64,000 nt of DNA from Prevotella sp. (GTDB lineage Bacteria > Bacteroidota > Bacteroidia > Bacteroidales > Bacteroidaceae). Made by a program: the position numbers and the translations under genes. Below, one piece after another: positions 42,953 through 52,650 of this stretch; position 1 is the stretch's first letter, and each line of letters opens with the position of its first letter. The notes below the pieces were generated by a model. That model was not told the DNA's origin. It did no database searches and saw nothing but the letters and a program-made list of their open reading frames with translations. Location of the stretch: assembly GCA_017460515.1 (NCBI GenBank), contig JAFUAY010000047.1:62001-126000 (forward strand), in the 5' to 3' direction.

Positions 42953-44589
42953 GGTGTCCAGGGCTTCAGTTGTTTGAAGAAGTCATTACCCTTATCATCA
43001 ACGAGGATAAAGGCGGGGAAGTCTTCCACATCAATCTTCCAGATAGCTTCCATACCCAGCTCAGGATATTCCACACATTCTATCGACTTGATGCTTGACT
43101 GCGAGAGTACAGCAGCAACGCCACCGATGGTGCCCAGATAGAAGCCGCCATGCTTCTTACAGGCCTCGGTAACCACATCCGAACGGTTGCCCTTGGCAAT
43201 CATCACCAGTGAAGCGCCGTTGTCCTGGAACTCATCCACATACGGGTCCATACGGTTGGCTGTGGTCGGACCCATCGAACCGCAGGGATAGCCCTCTGGT
43301 GTCTTGGCTGGTCCTGCATAGAGTACCGGATATTTCTTGAAGTAGTCGGGCATGCCTTCGCCAGCATCCAGACGGGCCTTCAGCTTAGCGTGAGCAATAT
43401 CACGAGCCACGATGATGGTGCCCTTCAGGTTCACACGGGTTGACACAGGATATTTGGTCAGTTCCTTGCAGACAGCCTCGATGCCCTGATTCAGGTCTAT
43501 CTCGATGCCCTTGGCGCCCTCACCTGGCTTTGCATATTCAGCTGGAATCAGCTCTGAGGGATTCGAGTCCATCTTCTCCAGCCAGATACCGTCCTTATTG
43601 ATCTTTGCCTTGATATTACGGTCTGCCGAGCAGCTGACGCCCATACCGATAGGACAGCTGGCTCCGTGACGAGGCAGACGGACAACGCGGATATCATGTG
43701 CCAAAGCCTTGCCACCGAACTGTGCACCCAATCCAATCTTGTGAGCTTCCTCCAGCAACTTGTTCTCCAAGTCAATATCACGGAAAGCACGTCCCGTCTC
43801 ATCACCCGTTGTAGGCAGTGAGTCATAGTACTTGATAGAGGCGAGTTTCACCGTAAGCAGGTTCTTCTCAGCACTCGTACCACCAATCACGAAAGCGATG
43901 TGATAAGGCGGACAGGCAGCCGTACCCAGACTCTTCATCTTCTCTACGAGGAAGGGCAGCAATGTGCCTTCGTTCTGGATAGTTGCCTTGGTCATGGGAT
44001 AGAAATAGGTCTTGTTGGCACTACCGCCACCCTTGGCCACCATCACGAAACGATACTCGGCGCCCTCGCAGGCCTCAATATCAATCTGTGCGGGCAGGTT
44101 GCAACGCGTGTTCACCTCGTCATACATGTTCAGCGGAGCATTCTGCGAGTAGCGCAGGTTGTCCTGTGTGAAGGTATTATAGACGCCGCGGCTCAAGGCT
44201 TCCTCATCCTCGAAGCCCGTCCACACCTGTTGTCCTTTCTCACCATGGATAATGGCGGTGCCAGTGTCCTGACAGAAAGGCAGGATGCCCTTCGCAGCCA
44301 CATCAGCATTGCGCAGGAACTGCAGAGCCACATACTTATCGTTCTCTGATGCTTCAGGATCACTGAGGATTGCAGCCACCTGGAGGTTATGCTCGCGACG
44401 CAGCATGAACTCCACATCGTGGAAAGCCTGCTGAGCCAGCAGCGTGAGTGCTTCCTTCGAAACCTTCACAATTTCCTTACCTTCAAACTGTGCTACACTA
44501 ACGCCCTCTTTCGAAAGCAGTCTATACTCGGTCTTGTCCTCGCCCAACTGGAACATCGGGGCATACTTGAATTCAACAGGTGTTGCCAT
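42940..44589 (-). CDS. Class I fumarate hydratase (Fe-S)
   Basis: The 549-residue enzyme interconverts fumarate and malate with an oxygen-sensitive 4Fe-4S cluster. It has [17 protein letters not shown] near 104 (cluster Cys), [13 protein letters not shown] near 188, a cluster-region [17 protein letters not shown] near 311 and [18 protein letters not shown] near 460. ATG 44589 is used; the longer frame adds about 30 residues not seen in the family and would begin before the promoter TACCTTTG (44633-44626). In Bacteroidota it serves the fumarate-respiration/succinate route. Confidence 0.94.
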   Translation of the reverse strand: MATPVEFKYAPMFQLGEDKTEYRLLSKEGVSVAQFEGKEIVKVSKEALTLLAQQAFHDVEFMLRREHNLQVAAILSDPEASENDKYVALQFLRNADVAAKGILPFCQDTGTAIIHGEKGQQVWTGFEDEEALSRGVYNTFTQDNLRYSQNAPLNMYDEVNTRCNLPAQIDIEACEGAEYRFVMVAKGGGSANKTYFYPMTKATIQNEGTLLPFLVEKMKSLGTAACPPYHIAFVIGGTSAEKNLLTVKLASIKYYDSLPTTGDETGRAFRDIDLENKLLEEAHKIGLGAQFGGKALAHDIRVVRLPRHGASCPIGMGVSCSADRNIKAKINKDGIWLEKMDSNPSELIPAEYAKPGEGAKGIEIDLNQGIEAVCKELTKYPVSTRVNLKGTIIVARDIAHAKLKARLDAGEGMPDYFKKYPVLYAGPAKTPEGYPCGSMGPTTANRMDPYVDEFQDNGASLVMIAKGNRSDVVTEACKKHGGFYLGTIGGVAAVLSQSSIKSIECVEYPELGMEAIWKIDVEDFPAFILVDDKGNDFFKQLKPWTPCAK

Positions 44590-44625
44590 AGTCTTTTCTA
44601 TTAGTTTTGATGTAACATATGGGTG

Positions 44626-44633
44626 CAAAGGTA
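44626..44633 (-). promoter_or_regulatory. Promoter -7 element TACCTTTG for fumarase
   Basis: The minus strand reads TACCTTTG, 36 bases before ATG 44589. Confidence 0.7.
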
Positions 44634-44762
44634 CGAAGAAGTGAGAAAAGCACAAAATAAAACAAAACAAAATCGACACAAAGGATGTTAAAAAATAATA
44701 TCAATGTACTTTCCATGCGTCTGATTACGTTATAGAATAAAACAAATTGACAATATTATTAT

Positions 44763-46850
44763 ATGAAGAAACTCTACTCTATCCTGCTGCTGAGCCTCAT
44801 CACACTCGCTGCACAGGCCCAGATGATGACGCCCGTACACTTCTCCTCGCAAATGAAGGAGCTCAAGAACGGTGAGGGCGAGATCATCTTTACTGCCACC
44901 ATTGATAACGGCTGGCATGTCTACTCTACCGACTTAGGCGACAACGGACCGATCCAGGCCTCGTTCAATTCTGTCAAGATGGAGGGAGTCGAGACGGTGG
45001 GAAGCCTTCAGCCGAAGGGCAAGGAGATTAAGATCTACGACAAGATGTTCTGCATGGACGTGCGCTACTTCGAGAAGAATGTCACCTTTACGCAGAAAAT
45101 CCGTTTCACAAAATCAGAATACACTATCGATTGTTTCCTGGAATACGGTGCGTGCAACGACCAGAACTGCCTGCCCCCCACACAAGTAGAATTCAAGCAG
45201 TCAGGCAAGAGTCCCATTGCTGCTGACGCGAGGGAGTCAAATACCCTTGCGAGTGCCAGCACCGAGTCCGAAAACGAAGTTGCAACACAGGCGACTGCCG
45301 ATGCTGATCTGGCGAAAGACTCTTCACAGACCTCTCTTCTTTCGTCTATCACCTCCCAAGACCTCTGGGCACCCGTCATCGATGAACTGCGCACCATCGA
45401 CAGCGACAGCAATGACCTCGCCAGCCAATCTCTGCTCTATATCCTGCTGATGGGATTCATAGGTGGTCTGCTTGCTGTCTGCATGCCTTGCATCTGGCCC
45501 ATCATCCCCATGACGGTATCGTTCTTTCTGAAGCGTTCCAAGTCGGACAGCAAGAAAGGTATCAGGGATGCCTTTACCTATGGACTGAGCATCATCGTGA
45601 TCTATCTAGGTCTGGGACTCCTTGTCACAGCCCTCTTTGGCTCCGACACACTGAATGCAATGTCGACCAACGCAGTGTTCAACATCTTCTTGTTCCTGCT
45701 GCTGGTTGTCTTTGCCCTCTCGTTCTTCGGTTGGTTCGAGATCAAATTGCCCGACTCATGGGCCAACAAAGTTGACCAGAAAAGCGAAGAGCTATCCACA
45801 AAGGCGGCAGCAAACTCTTCACTCTTCACTTTTCACTCTTCACTTAGCATCTTCCTCATGGCCTTCACCTTGGTGTTAGTATCGTTCTCATGTACGGCTC
45901 CCATCATCGGACTGCTGCTCGTAGAAACTACCACCAGCGGCAACTGGCTGGCTCCTGCGGTAGGCATGTTCGGATTCGCCTTCGCACTGGCACTGCCCTT
46001 CACGCTCTTCGCCCTGTTCCCTTCATGGCTGAAGCAGGCACCGAAGTCGGGCTCATGGATGACCACACTGAAGGTGGTGCTGGGCTTCATCGAACTGGCT
46101 TTCGCGCTGAAGTTCTTCTCTGTGGCCGATCTTGCCTACGGATGGCACCTGATGGACCGTGAGGTATTCCTGTCACTATGGATTGTCATATTCGCCCTGC
46201 TGGGAGCCTACCTCTGCGGATGGCTGAAGTTTCAGTCGTCGGAGGTGGGTGGTGAACTGCAGAAGCCCATGCCCGTGGTATGCATCATGGGCGGACTCGT
46301 CTCACTGGCATTCGCTGTCTATATGGTGCCTGGCCTTTGGGGGGCTCCCTGTAAGGCTGTCAGCGCCTTCGCTCCACCGATGAATACGCAAGATTTTAAC
46401 CTAAACAACCATACTGTCGAGGCACGTTTTACGGATTACGAACAGGCAATGGCAGCCGCCCGCGCTGAAAAAAAGCCCGTTTTCATTGATTTCACCGGTT
46501 TCGGATGCGTTAACTGTCGGAAGATGGAGGCTGCCGTATGGACTGACCCACGTGTGGCTGACATGTTGAAGAACCAGTTTGTACTCGTCTCGCTGTTTGT
46601 CGATGATAAGAGTCCGCTGGCTGAGCCCTTCGAAGTGACTGACGAAGACGAACAGACGCGCACGCTGCGAACCGTAGGAGCCAAGTGGAGCTATCTGCAG
46701 AGCCATAAGTTTGGTGCCAACGCCCAGCCGTTCTACGTAGTCCTCGACCCCGCCACGGGTCGTCCGCTGAGCGGCAGTCGTGCCTACGATGAAGATATCG
46801 ACAAATACTTGGAATTCCTCAACACGTCCTTGAACAACTATCACAAATGA
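44763..46850 (+). CDS. Thiol:disulfide interchange protein DsbD-like
   Basis: The 695-residue protein transfers electrons from cytoplasmic thioredoxin to the periplasm. It has a signal peptide (MKKLYSILLLSLITLAAQA) and a periplasmic N-terminal domain with a Cys pair near ACNDQNC (about 139-144). A transmembrane CcdA-like core of about eight segments (225-545) includes CMPCIWPIIPMTVSFFLK near 240, and a C-terminal thioredoxin domain has the active site C582-V-N-C585. Residues about 350-361 (NSSLFTFHSSLS) come from a TCTTCACTCTTCACTT-type repeat in the DNA. The next gene overlaps by four bases. Confidence 0.93.
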   Translation: MKKLYSILLLSLITLAAQAQMMTPVHFSSQMKELKNGEGEIIFTATIDNGWHVYSTDLGDNGPIQASFNSVKMEGVETVGSLQPKGKEIKIYDKMFCMDVRYFEKNVTFTQKIRFTKSEYTIDCFLEYGACNDQNCLPPTQVEFKQSGKSPIAADARESNTLASASTESENEVATQATADADLAKDSSQTSLLSSITSQDLWAPVIDELRTIDSDSNDLASQSLLYILLMGFIGGLLAVCMPCIWPIIPMTVSFFLKRSKSDSKKGIRDAFTYGLSIIVIYLGLGLLVTALFGSDTLNAMSTNAVFNIFLFLLLVVFALSFFGWFEIKLPDSWANKVDQKSEELSTKAAANSSLFTFHSSLSIFLMAFTLVLVSFSCTAPIIGLLLVETTTSGNWLAPAVGMFGFAFALALPFTLFALFPSWLKQAPKSGSWMTTLKVVLGFIELAFALKFFSVADLAYGWHLMDREVFLSLWIVIFALLGAYLCGWLKFQSSEVGGELQKPMPVVCIMGGLVSLAFAVYMVPGLWGAPCKAVSAFAPPMNTQDFNLNNHTVEARFTDYEQAMAAARAEKKPVFIDFTGFGCVNCRKMEAAVWTDPRVADMLKNQFVLVSLFVDDKSPLAEPFEVTDEDEQTRTLRTVGAKWSYLQSHKFGANAQPFYVVLDPATGRPLSGSRAYDEDIDKYLEFLNTSLNNYHK
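45813..45846 (+). repeat. Intergenic-type repeat inside the dsbD-like gene
   Basis: The phrase TCTTCACT occurs four times with small changes within 34 coding bases, between two membrane segments. The reverse complement matches the AGTGAAAAGTG spacer phrases near 27580. Confidence 0.6.
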
Positions 46851-48115
46851 TTGACAAACAGATTCGTGAGCGCATCATAGCACTCGTTCATCAAGAGGTG
46901 GTGCCCGCCATCGGTTGTACTGAACCAATGGCGGTGGCACTTTGTACAGCCAAGGCCACTGAACTGTTAGGATGTGAACCTGAGAAAATCGAAGTATTGC
47001 TCAGTGCCAATATCCTAAAGAACGCGATGGGTGTGGGAATCCCAGGAACAGGTATGGTAGGTCTGCCCATCGCCATCGCCCTTGGTGCACTCATAGGGAA
47101 GAGCGCCTACCAACTGGAGGTACTCAAAGACCTTACACCCGAAGCCTTGGAACGGGGTAAGCAGTATGTGGCTGAGGGGCATATTGACATCCGTCTCAAG
47201 AAGCATATCACGGAGAAGCTCTATATCGAGATTCGCTGCACCGCAGCAGGACGGTCACAGACAGCTATCATTGCTGGCAGTCATACCCATTTCATCGAGG
47301 ATCCCAGTCAACTGTCCAATACTTCCTGTACATACGCTGACAATGACATCCAACTGAACCTGCGCCTGGTCTATGACTTCGCCACGACAGCACCCCTTGA
47401 CGAGATTCGCTTCATCATGGAGGCACGTACTTATAATATGAACGCTGCGCGCGAGGCTATCAAGGGTAATTACGGACATAACCTCGGAAAGACTATCGAC
47501 CGTCCGCTGGCCAAGGGCATTTTTGGCAATAGCATCTTCTCACACATCATCTCTCGAACGGCCTCTGCCTGTGATGCCCGTATGGGTGGCGCTATGATAG
47601 CCGTGATGAGCAACAGCGGCAGCGGCAACCAAGGCATCTGCGCCACAAATCCCGTCTGTGTTTATGCCAAGGAAAACGAAAATACTGAAGAGGAACTAAT
47701 CCGTGCCTTGATGCTCAGTCATCTAACCGCTATCTATATCAAACAGAGCCTTGGCAAGCTGTCGGCGCTCTGCGGCTGCGTGGTTGCGAGCATAGGCAGC
47801 AGCTGTGGCATCACTTATCTGATGGGAGGCCAATACGAACAGATTTGTCGCTCTGTCAAGAACATGATTGCCAATCTCACTGGCATGATTTGCGACGGTG
47901 CCAAGCCCGCCTGTTCGTTGAAAATCACATCGGGTGTCTCTACCGCAGTCCTCTCCGCACTGCTCTCCATGGAAGGCAAATGTGTCTCTTCAGCTGAGGG
48001 TATCGTCGACGATGACGTGGATCGCAGCATCAAGAACCTCACCTCTATCGGGGCCGATGGAATGGGCGTAACCGACGATATGGTGCTCAGCATCATGACC
48101 TCAAAAAGTTGTTAA
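46847..48115 (+). CDS. L-cysteine desulfidase family protein (CyuA/YhaM, serine dehydratase-like)
   Basis: The 422-residue protein belongs to the UPF0597/CyuA group, Fe-S enzymes that split cysteine into pyruvate, ammonia and sulfide. It begins with LVHQEVVPAIGCTEPMAVAL near 13 and has the glycine-rich GVGIPGTGMVGLPIAIALGA near 63, SGSGNQGICATNPV near 260 and the Cys-bearing KLSALCGCVVASIGSSCG near 304. Its ATG overlaps the DsbD stop, linking sulfur metabolism and thiol transfer in one operon. Its stop codon overlaps the stop of the convergent gene. Confidence 0.88.
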   Translation: MIDKQIRERIIALVHQEVVPAIGCTEPMAVALCTAKATELLGCEPEKIEVLLSANILKNAMGVGIPGTGMVGLPIAIALGALIGKSAYQLEVLKDLTPEALERGKQYVAEGHIDIRLKKHITEKLYIEIRCTAAGRSQTAIIAGSHTHFIEDPSQLSNTSCTYADNDIQLNLRLVYDFATTAPLDEIRFIMEARTYNMNAAREAIKGNYGHNLGKTIDRPLAKGIFGNSIFSHIISRTASACDARMGGAMIAVMSNSGSGNQGICATNPVCVYAKENENTEEELIRALMLSHLTAIYIKQSLGKLSALCGCVVASIGSSCGITYLMGGQYEQICRSVKNMIANLTGMICDGAKPACSLKITSGVSTAVLSALLSMEGKCVSSAEGIVDDDVDRSIKNLTSIGADGMGVTDDMVLSIMTSKSC

Positions 48116-49020
48116 TACTCCTGAACGATGTGCTTCAGGTCACTTGCGAAAACAGCAGAATACAGTCTTGCGCCCTTATCCCAAAGATGAGTGATATCCT
48201 TGAAATAAGCTGGCTGGTTGTGATAGAGCCCTGTCGTATGATAGTCAAGCATAGGCACCTGATTCTTCTGGGCCATCTCTCTTAACACCTGATAATGGTC
48301 AGCGTCCACAAGGGTATACTTGGGCGAAACCGTGAATACAAGGCAAATCTGTCTGTCACGACAGAGGTCTATGAATCGTTGCAAATACTCTATCTTCAAA
48401 CTGTCTACGTCATGTCTTGCCTGCTCGACAGCCAGTTGCTGCGGACACTGATTCGGCTTTGGCAACGGAATATAACCTTGGTCATTGTCCTTCTGCCTGT
48501 TCAGTACCAACCCGACAAGGTTCGAAGCAGCCTTCGCGTTATACCGATACAGATGTGACACCTGATATTGCCAGTATTTGCCTGCAAGACGGTAAACGGA
48601 ATCGGCTGCCTCACTATTGCCATACAGAGGCGCAAAATAGCTAAGAACTGTAAAAGCATCCTCCTGCTGACAATAGTCGGTGTGCATCACTTCCAGGCAA
48701 ATTACCTTCGGAGTATATCGCTCAAGGATATGACAAAGCACGATGAAATGGGAGAAAATGTTATCAGAACCGCCTACACCAGCATTATAAACGCTCATGC
48801 CTAACGTGTCGCTCAGTACTGATGGCAGATAGTGATGATGACAGCGCGATGCTCCCATCAGAACAACCTCTTCATGTATATCATGGTGCAGGTACCGCAG
48901 TTTTGGCCCCAGCACGTCGTTCGTATGCTCACCCACCCAGCGCATCATCAGACCGCCTGCCCTATCAACAGTAAACAGTCCGATAAGGATGAACACCAGC
49001 GAACAGATCAACTTCTTCAT
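48112..49020 (-). CDS. SGNH-like accessory protein of an MBOAT acyltransferase
   Basis: The 302-residue protein has one N-terminal membrane anchor (LICSLVFILIGLFTVDRAGG), then an alpha/beta domain with VVLMGASRCHHHYLPSVLSD near 53 that resembles the SGNH block I. NAGVGGSDNIFSHF follows near 80, and a late HLWDKGARLYS carries a possible catalytic His. It sits 18 bases after the MBOAT gene. Such pairs acylate extracellular polysaccharide, as in alginate or teichoic-acid acylation; the acceptor here is unknown. The Asp/His triad assignment is tentative. Confidence 0.75.
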   Translation of the reverse strand: MKKLICSLVFILIGLFTVDRAGGLMMRWVGEHTNDVLGPKLRYLHHDIHEEVVLMGASRCHHHYLPSVLSDTLGMSVYNAGVGGSDNIFSHFIVLCHILERYTPKVICLEVMHTDYCQQEDAFTVLSYFAPLYGNSEAADSVYRLAGKYWQYQVSHLYRYNAKAASNLVGLVLNRQKDNDQGYIPLPKPNQCPQQLAVEQARHDVDSLKIEYLQRFIDLCRDRQICLVFTVSPKYTLVDADHYQVLREMAQKNQVPMLDYHTTGLYHNQPAYFKDITHLWDKGARLYSAVFASDLKHIVQEY

Positions 49021-49038
49021 ACAGCCTATGTTTCTATA

Positions 49039-50457
49039 CTAAAACTGAAAATAGATAAACTGATCACCACCCAGCACCCCCAGAAGGAGAATCATCGCTG
49101 TCATCACTACGATATAGGAATGACGAACCAGCCAATAGCGCGATTCGGCCACCTTCAGATTCCAATGGAACTCCTCCGATAGCTCTTTCAACAACAGGAT
49201 GCCGATGGCCAGGGCAGCCAGACAGAGGTCGGTAAACATCGCGAAACTGATGTCAGGAACGCCAATCTTGCAAAACAGCCCCGTAATGACTGCCATCGCA
49301 TCATGAAGATGGTTGGCACGAAACAGTATCCATGCCACACAGACCAGAATGAATGTGACCAGCCAATGGCAGAATTTCCTAATACCGGTATACTGCTGTT
49401 TACCAATGCCTATAGCTTTCTCTATACAGAGTAGCACACCATGCAGACAGCCCCAGCAGAAGAACGTCCAGTTGGCTCCATGCCAGATACCGCTGACCAC
49501 AAACGTCACCAATAGGTTCACGTACTGGCGCAAATGCCCTACCCTGTTACCACCCAGTGGGATATAGACGTAGTCCTTGAACCACGTGGAAAGCGAGATA
49601 TGCCACCGATGCCAGAATTCACCTATCGAACAGGCGAAATACGGACGACGGAAGTTCTCCATCAGTCGGAAGCCCAGCACCCGTGCCACACCGATCGCTA
49701 TCAGCGAATAGCCCGCAAAATCTCCATAAATCTGGAACGGGAACAGCAACGAGGCCAACCAGTAACTGCCTCCGTTGTGCATGTCCACATTATTAAATAT
49801 AGCATCCACATAAACACCGCAGCGGTCGGCCAGCACCAACTTCATGAAGTAGCCCCACACCATCAGTCTTATGCCTGCCATCACACCTTCATAGTCGAAG
49901 CGGTGCTGTTGTTTGAATTGAGGCAGCAGGTTGTTTGAACGCTCAATAGGGCCAGCCACCAGTTGCGGAAAGAACGACACAAACAGGGCATAGGTTGCGA
50001 AATTGCGCTCCACAGGCGTCGTACCACGATAAACATCAATTGAATAGCCCAGAGCCTGAAAAGTATAGAACGAGATGCCCACAGGCAGTAACAACGAGAA
50101 CTCCGGCAAATCCATTGACAACCCACTCCGCTGAAGCATCCATTCCACGTTTTCCGACAGGAAATTGTAGTACTTGAACAAGAAAAGTATCGATAGGTTT
50201 AGCACCAGACTACTGATGAGAAATAGTTTCTTCTTGCTCTTCTCCTGGTAAAAGCTAATGCCAAGCGCTGCCAAATAGGTAACTACCGTGCTCGTCATCA
50301 GCAGCAATGCGTATGCTGGTTCCCAGTTCATATAGAAATAATAGCTTGCCACCAGTAGCAGCATGTTCCTCGCCCCCACCCTCGCTACGGGTATTGCGAA
50401 GTAAAGAACACATACTATCGGGAAGAACAACAGGAACGCAATAGAATTGAACAGCAT
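49039..50457 (-). CDS. MBOAT-family O-acyltransferase (AlgI/DltB-like)
   Basis: The 472-residue protein has about eleven membrane segments and MBOAT motifs: LPVGISFYTFQALGYSIDVY near 126, QLVAGPIERSNNLLPQF near 170, the segment EFWHRWHISLSTWFKDYVYI near 281 and the catalytic His in NWTFFCWGCLHGVLL near 331. It would move acyl groups, usually acetyl, across the inner membrane to a surface polymer with the SGNH partner downstream. A promoter (TACCTTTG at 50532-50525) precedes it by 68 bases, and the leader holds an AGGGAACCCC/GGGCCTCCCT hairpin. Confidence 0.92.
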   Translation of the reverse strand: MLFNSIAFLLFFPIVCVLYFAIPVARVGARNMLLLVASYYFYMNWEPAYALLLMTSTVVTYLAALGISFYQEKSKKKLFLISSLVLNLSILFLFKYYNFLSENVEWMLQRSGLSMDLPEFSLLLPVGISFYTFQALGYSIDVYRGTTPVERNFATYALFVSFFPQLVAGPIERSNNLLPQFKQQHRFDYEGVMAGIRLMVWGYFMKLVLADRCGVYVDAIFNNVDMHNGGSYWLASLLFPFQIYGDFAGYSLIAIGVARVLGFRLMENFRRPYFACSIGEFWHRWHISLSTWFKDYVYIPLGGNRVGHLRQYVNLLVTFVVSGIWHGANWTFFCWGCLHGVLLCIEKAIGIGKQQYTGIRKFCHWLVTFILVCVAWILFRANHLHDAMAVITGLFCKIGVPDISFAMFTDLCLAALAIGILLLKELSEEFHWNLKVAESRYWLVRHSYIVVMTAMILLLGVLGGDQFIYFQF

Positions 50458-50524
50458 GATTCTTCAGTTACAGGGAGGCCCTAAAGGGGTTCCCTATTCA
50501 TACAAGTATTCTCTTAAAACGCCG

Positions 50525-50532
50525 CAAAGGTA
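50525..50532 (-). promoter_or_regulatory. Promoter -7 element TACCTTTG for the MBOAT operon
   Basis: The minus strand reads TACCTTTG; a leader of about 60 bases with a short hairpin separates it from the ATG at 50457. Confidence 0.65.
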
Positions 50533-50595
50533 CGCAATTTATCTTAAACAAACAAAGTTTTCAGGGGGATTATACGCTATTAAAATATAATTACG

Positions 50596-50603
50596 TAACT
50601 TTG
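50596..50603 (+). promoter_or_regulatory. Promoter -7 element TAACTTTG for the second deacetylase
   Basis: TAACTTTG lies 27 bases before ATG 50631 and overlaps the TTG at which the longer frame begins. Confidence 0.75.
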
Positions 50604-50630
50604 CAGCACAGAAACAAAAATGATAGGATT

Positions 50631-51413
50631 ATGATTTTACTGAGTTTCGACACAGAGGAGTTTGACGTACCCCGTGAGCATGGGGTGGACTTCTCATTAG
50701 AGCAGGGAATGGCAGTCTCGAAGGTGGGCACAAACCGCATCCTGGACGTACTGAAGAGCAATGGGGTAAAAGCGACTTTCTTCTGCACAGGTAACTTCGC
50801 AGAGAACGCTCCGGAGGTGATGAAGCGCATCATGGACGAGGGTCACGAGGTGGCTTGTCACGGAGTGGACCACTGGCAACCGAAAGATACTGACTTCGTT
50901 CGCTCGAAGGAGATTGTGGAGCACTGCACGGGCCGCACAGTCTACGGTTATCGTCAACCAAGGATGTTTCCAGTTCTGGAGTCGGAAATCAAACGGGCTG
51001 GATACACGTATAACTCATCATTGAACCCCGCGTTTATTCCCGGACGATACATGCACCTGACAGCGCCACGGACGCCATTCATGAAGGACGGCGTACTGCA
51101 GATACCTGCCTCAGTAACGCCTCTTATACGCTTCCCATTGTTCTGGCTCTCGCTGCACAACCTACCAGAAGGCCTGTACCACTGGATGGTGAGACGGACA
51201 CTGAAACACGACGGACATTTCGTAACCTACTTCCATCCCTGGGAGTTCTATGAACTGAAAGAGCATCCTGAGTTCAAGATGCCCTTCATTATCAAGAACC
51301 ATAGCGGCAAACAGATGTGCGAACGACTGGACCGACTCATCAAAATGCTCAAGGCGGGTGGCCATAAGTTCATCACGTATAACGAATACGCAGTTTCATC
51401 GTTAAACGCCTGA
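50631..51413 (+). CDS. Polysaccharide deacetylase, DUF3473-type
   Basis: The 260-residue cytosolic-looking protein begins at once with the NodB motif MILLSFDTEEFD, has ATFFCTGNFAENAPEVMKRI near 50, the metal His in EVACHGVDHW near 76 and YRQPRMF near 105, and ends with FVTYFHPWEFYEL near 200. This layout is that of the exopolysaccharide-linked deacetylases with a DUF3473 tail. It is divergent from the MBOAT operon and may work on the same surface glycan. ATG 50631 is set by the promoter. Confidence 0.85.
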   Translation: MILLSFDTEEFDVPREHGVDFSLEQGMAVSKVGTNRILDVLKSNGVKATFFCTGNFAENAPEVMKRIMDEGHEVACHGVDHWQPKDTDFVRSKEIVEHCTGRTVYGYRQPRMFPVLESEIKRAGYTYNSSLNPAFIPGRYMHLTAPRTPFMKDGVLQIPASVTPLIRFPLFWLSLHNLPEGLYHWMVRRTLKHDGHFVTYFHPWEFYELKEHPEFKMPFIIKNHSGKQMCERLDRLIKMLKAGGHKFITYNEYAVSSLNA

Positions 51414-51452
51414 AATTGTTTTTCTAACGCATAAAGTTGGATTAACCTTACG

Positions 51453-52643
51453 TTATCCCCTGTCAATAATCACTGTCGGGGTATCGTGGTAACGGCCGAC
51501 GACAAGGAAAGTCCGGAAGGTCTTATAACGGTAGAGACCCGACAAGGTGGTGACTACCAGTTCATAGCTCTTGCCCGTCTCTAACTGGTCGAGCGTGAGC
51601 AGGTTGTTATAGCTTCGGGTGCCCTTGAGCTTAAACTCGTAGAAGACACTGTCGGGGATGAGCACCGTCTGCGGGTCATCTGGATTGATAGCAGTTGAGA
51701 AAGTACCCTCTGGCGAACCCAGGCCTGTGAAGACGAAATGCACTTTCGGACCACAATAAGTGCGCAACAGTTCGAAGCTGGCACTGAGACGATCGACATC
51801 GTTTACCATGACACATTGCAGTTTAGGCCACAGCTGACCTACAATCTGCGTACCTACGTGGTGCGACTCCATGATTTCACGAACAGCACGGGCTCGTTCC
51901 TGATCTGACTTGACGTAGGAATTGCCCTTTTCGATATCCTCGCACAGTTTAAGCCAGTGTTTCTCGATATACTGCAACAGCTCCAGCATCTTCTCATAAT
52001 GGTCACAGATGGCAATGGAGATATAATCCTGTTTCAGCGAATAGAGAGCTTGCAGATAGAGAGCCTCGTCTTTATCGGAAATGTTCGACACTTCCAATGG
52101 AATGACATAGACCTGAGAATTGTTAAGTTCACGTTTGCTCAGAAGTCTTCCAAGCAGTTTACCGACATAGACGCCCGATGGTAGTTTCTCCATGTGGCTG
52201 TCTACCAGGTTGAGCGTCATACCGTCGTTGAGGAGTCCATGATTGGCTGCCACAAAGAAGCCCTGACTGAAATTATAGTCGTAACAGACCTGCACGCTCC
52301 AACGTGTCTGGGGCAACATCTTATTCTTATGAAAAGGCGAGAGATGCTCAGTTAAATATGCTGTCAGCATGTTACGCTCACCACTGGCTATACGATCAAT
52401 GTAAGGTGAATAATCGTCATACTCGGTAACAGGAATACAGCGTCTGAAATCTTCAAGCGTGTGGATACTCTTGAAATTGAACAATCGACCATAGGCTGTC
52501 CTGGCGTTTTCACGCATCAGTCGCATCACGAACTCCTCTTGGCTGCGCATCGGGTTGTAAGTGATGTCATCCAGTCTGTTTCGCGCATTCTGCCCATCAA
52601 TCCAACGGGCCTCGTTCACTGTCTTGATTACTCTCTCGTCCAT
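51453..52643 (-). CDS. GH3 auxin-responsive-promoter family protein, truncated
   Basis: The 396-residue protein resembles the GH3 acyl-adenylase family of bacteria: MRLMRENARTAYGRLFNFKS near 41, TEYDDYSPYIDRIASGE near 73, FYEFK near 333 and VVTTLSGLYRYKTFRTF near 362. It stops about 100 residues before the usual end, and I cannot find the ATP-binding TSGTT-type loop in the region where the family has it. It is therefore either a divergent or a non-catalytic member. It starts 7 bases after the S66-like gene and would be cotranscribed. Confidence 0.7.
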   Translation of the reverse strand: MDERVIKTVNEARWIDGQNARNRLDDITYNPMRSQEEFVMRLMRENARTAYGRLFNFKSIHTLEDFRRCIPVTEYDDYSPYIDRIASGERNMLTAYLTEHLSPFHKNKMLPQTRWSVQVCYDYNFSQGFFVAANHGLLNDGMTLNLVDSHMEKLPSGVYVGKLLGRLLSKRELNNSQVYVIPLEVSNISDKDEALYLQALYSLKQDYISIAICDHYEKMLELLQYIEKHWLKLCEDIEKGNSYVKSDQERARAVREIMESHHVGTQIVGQLWPKLQCVMVNDVDRLSASFELLRTYCGPKVHFVFTGLGSPEGTFSTAINPDDPQTVLIPDSVFYEFKLKGTRSYNNLLTLDQLETGKSYELVVTTLSGLYRYKTFRTFLVVGRYHDTPTVIIDRG

Positions 52644-52650
52644 AAAAAGA

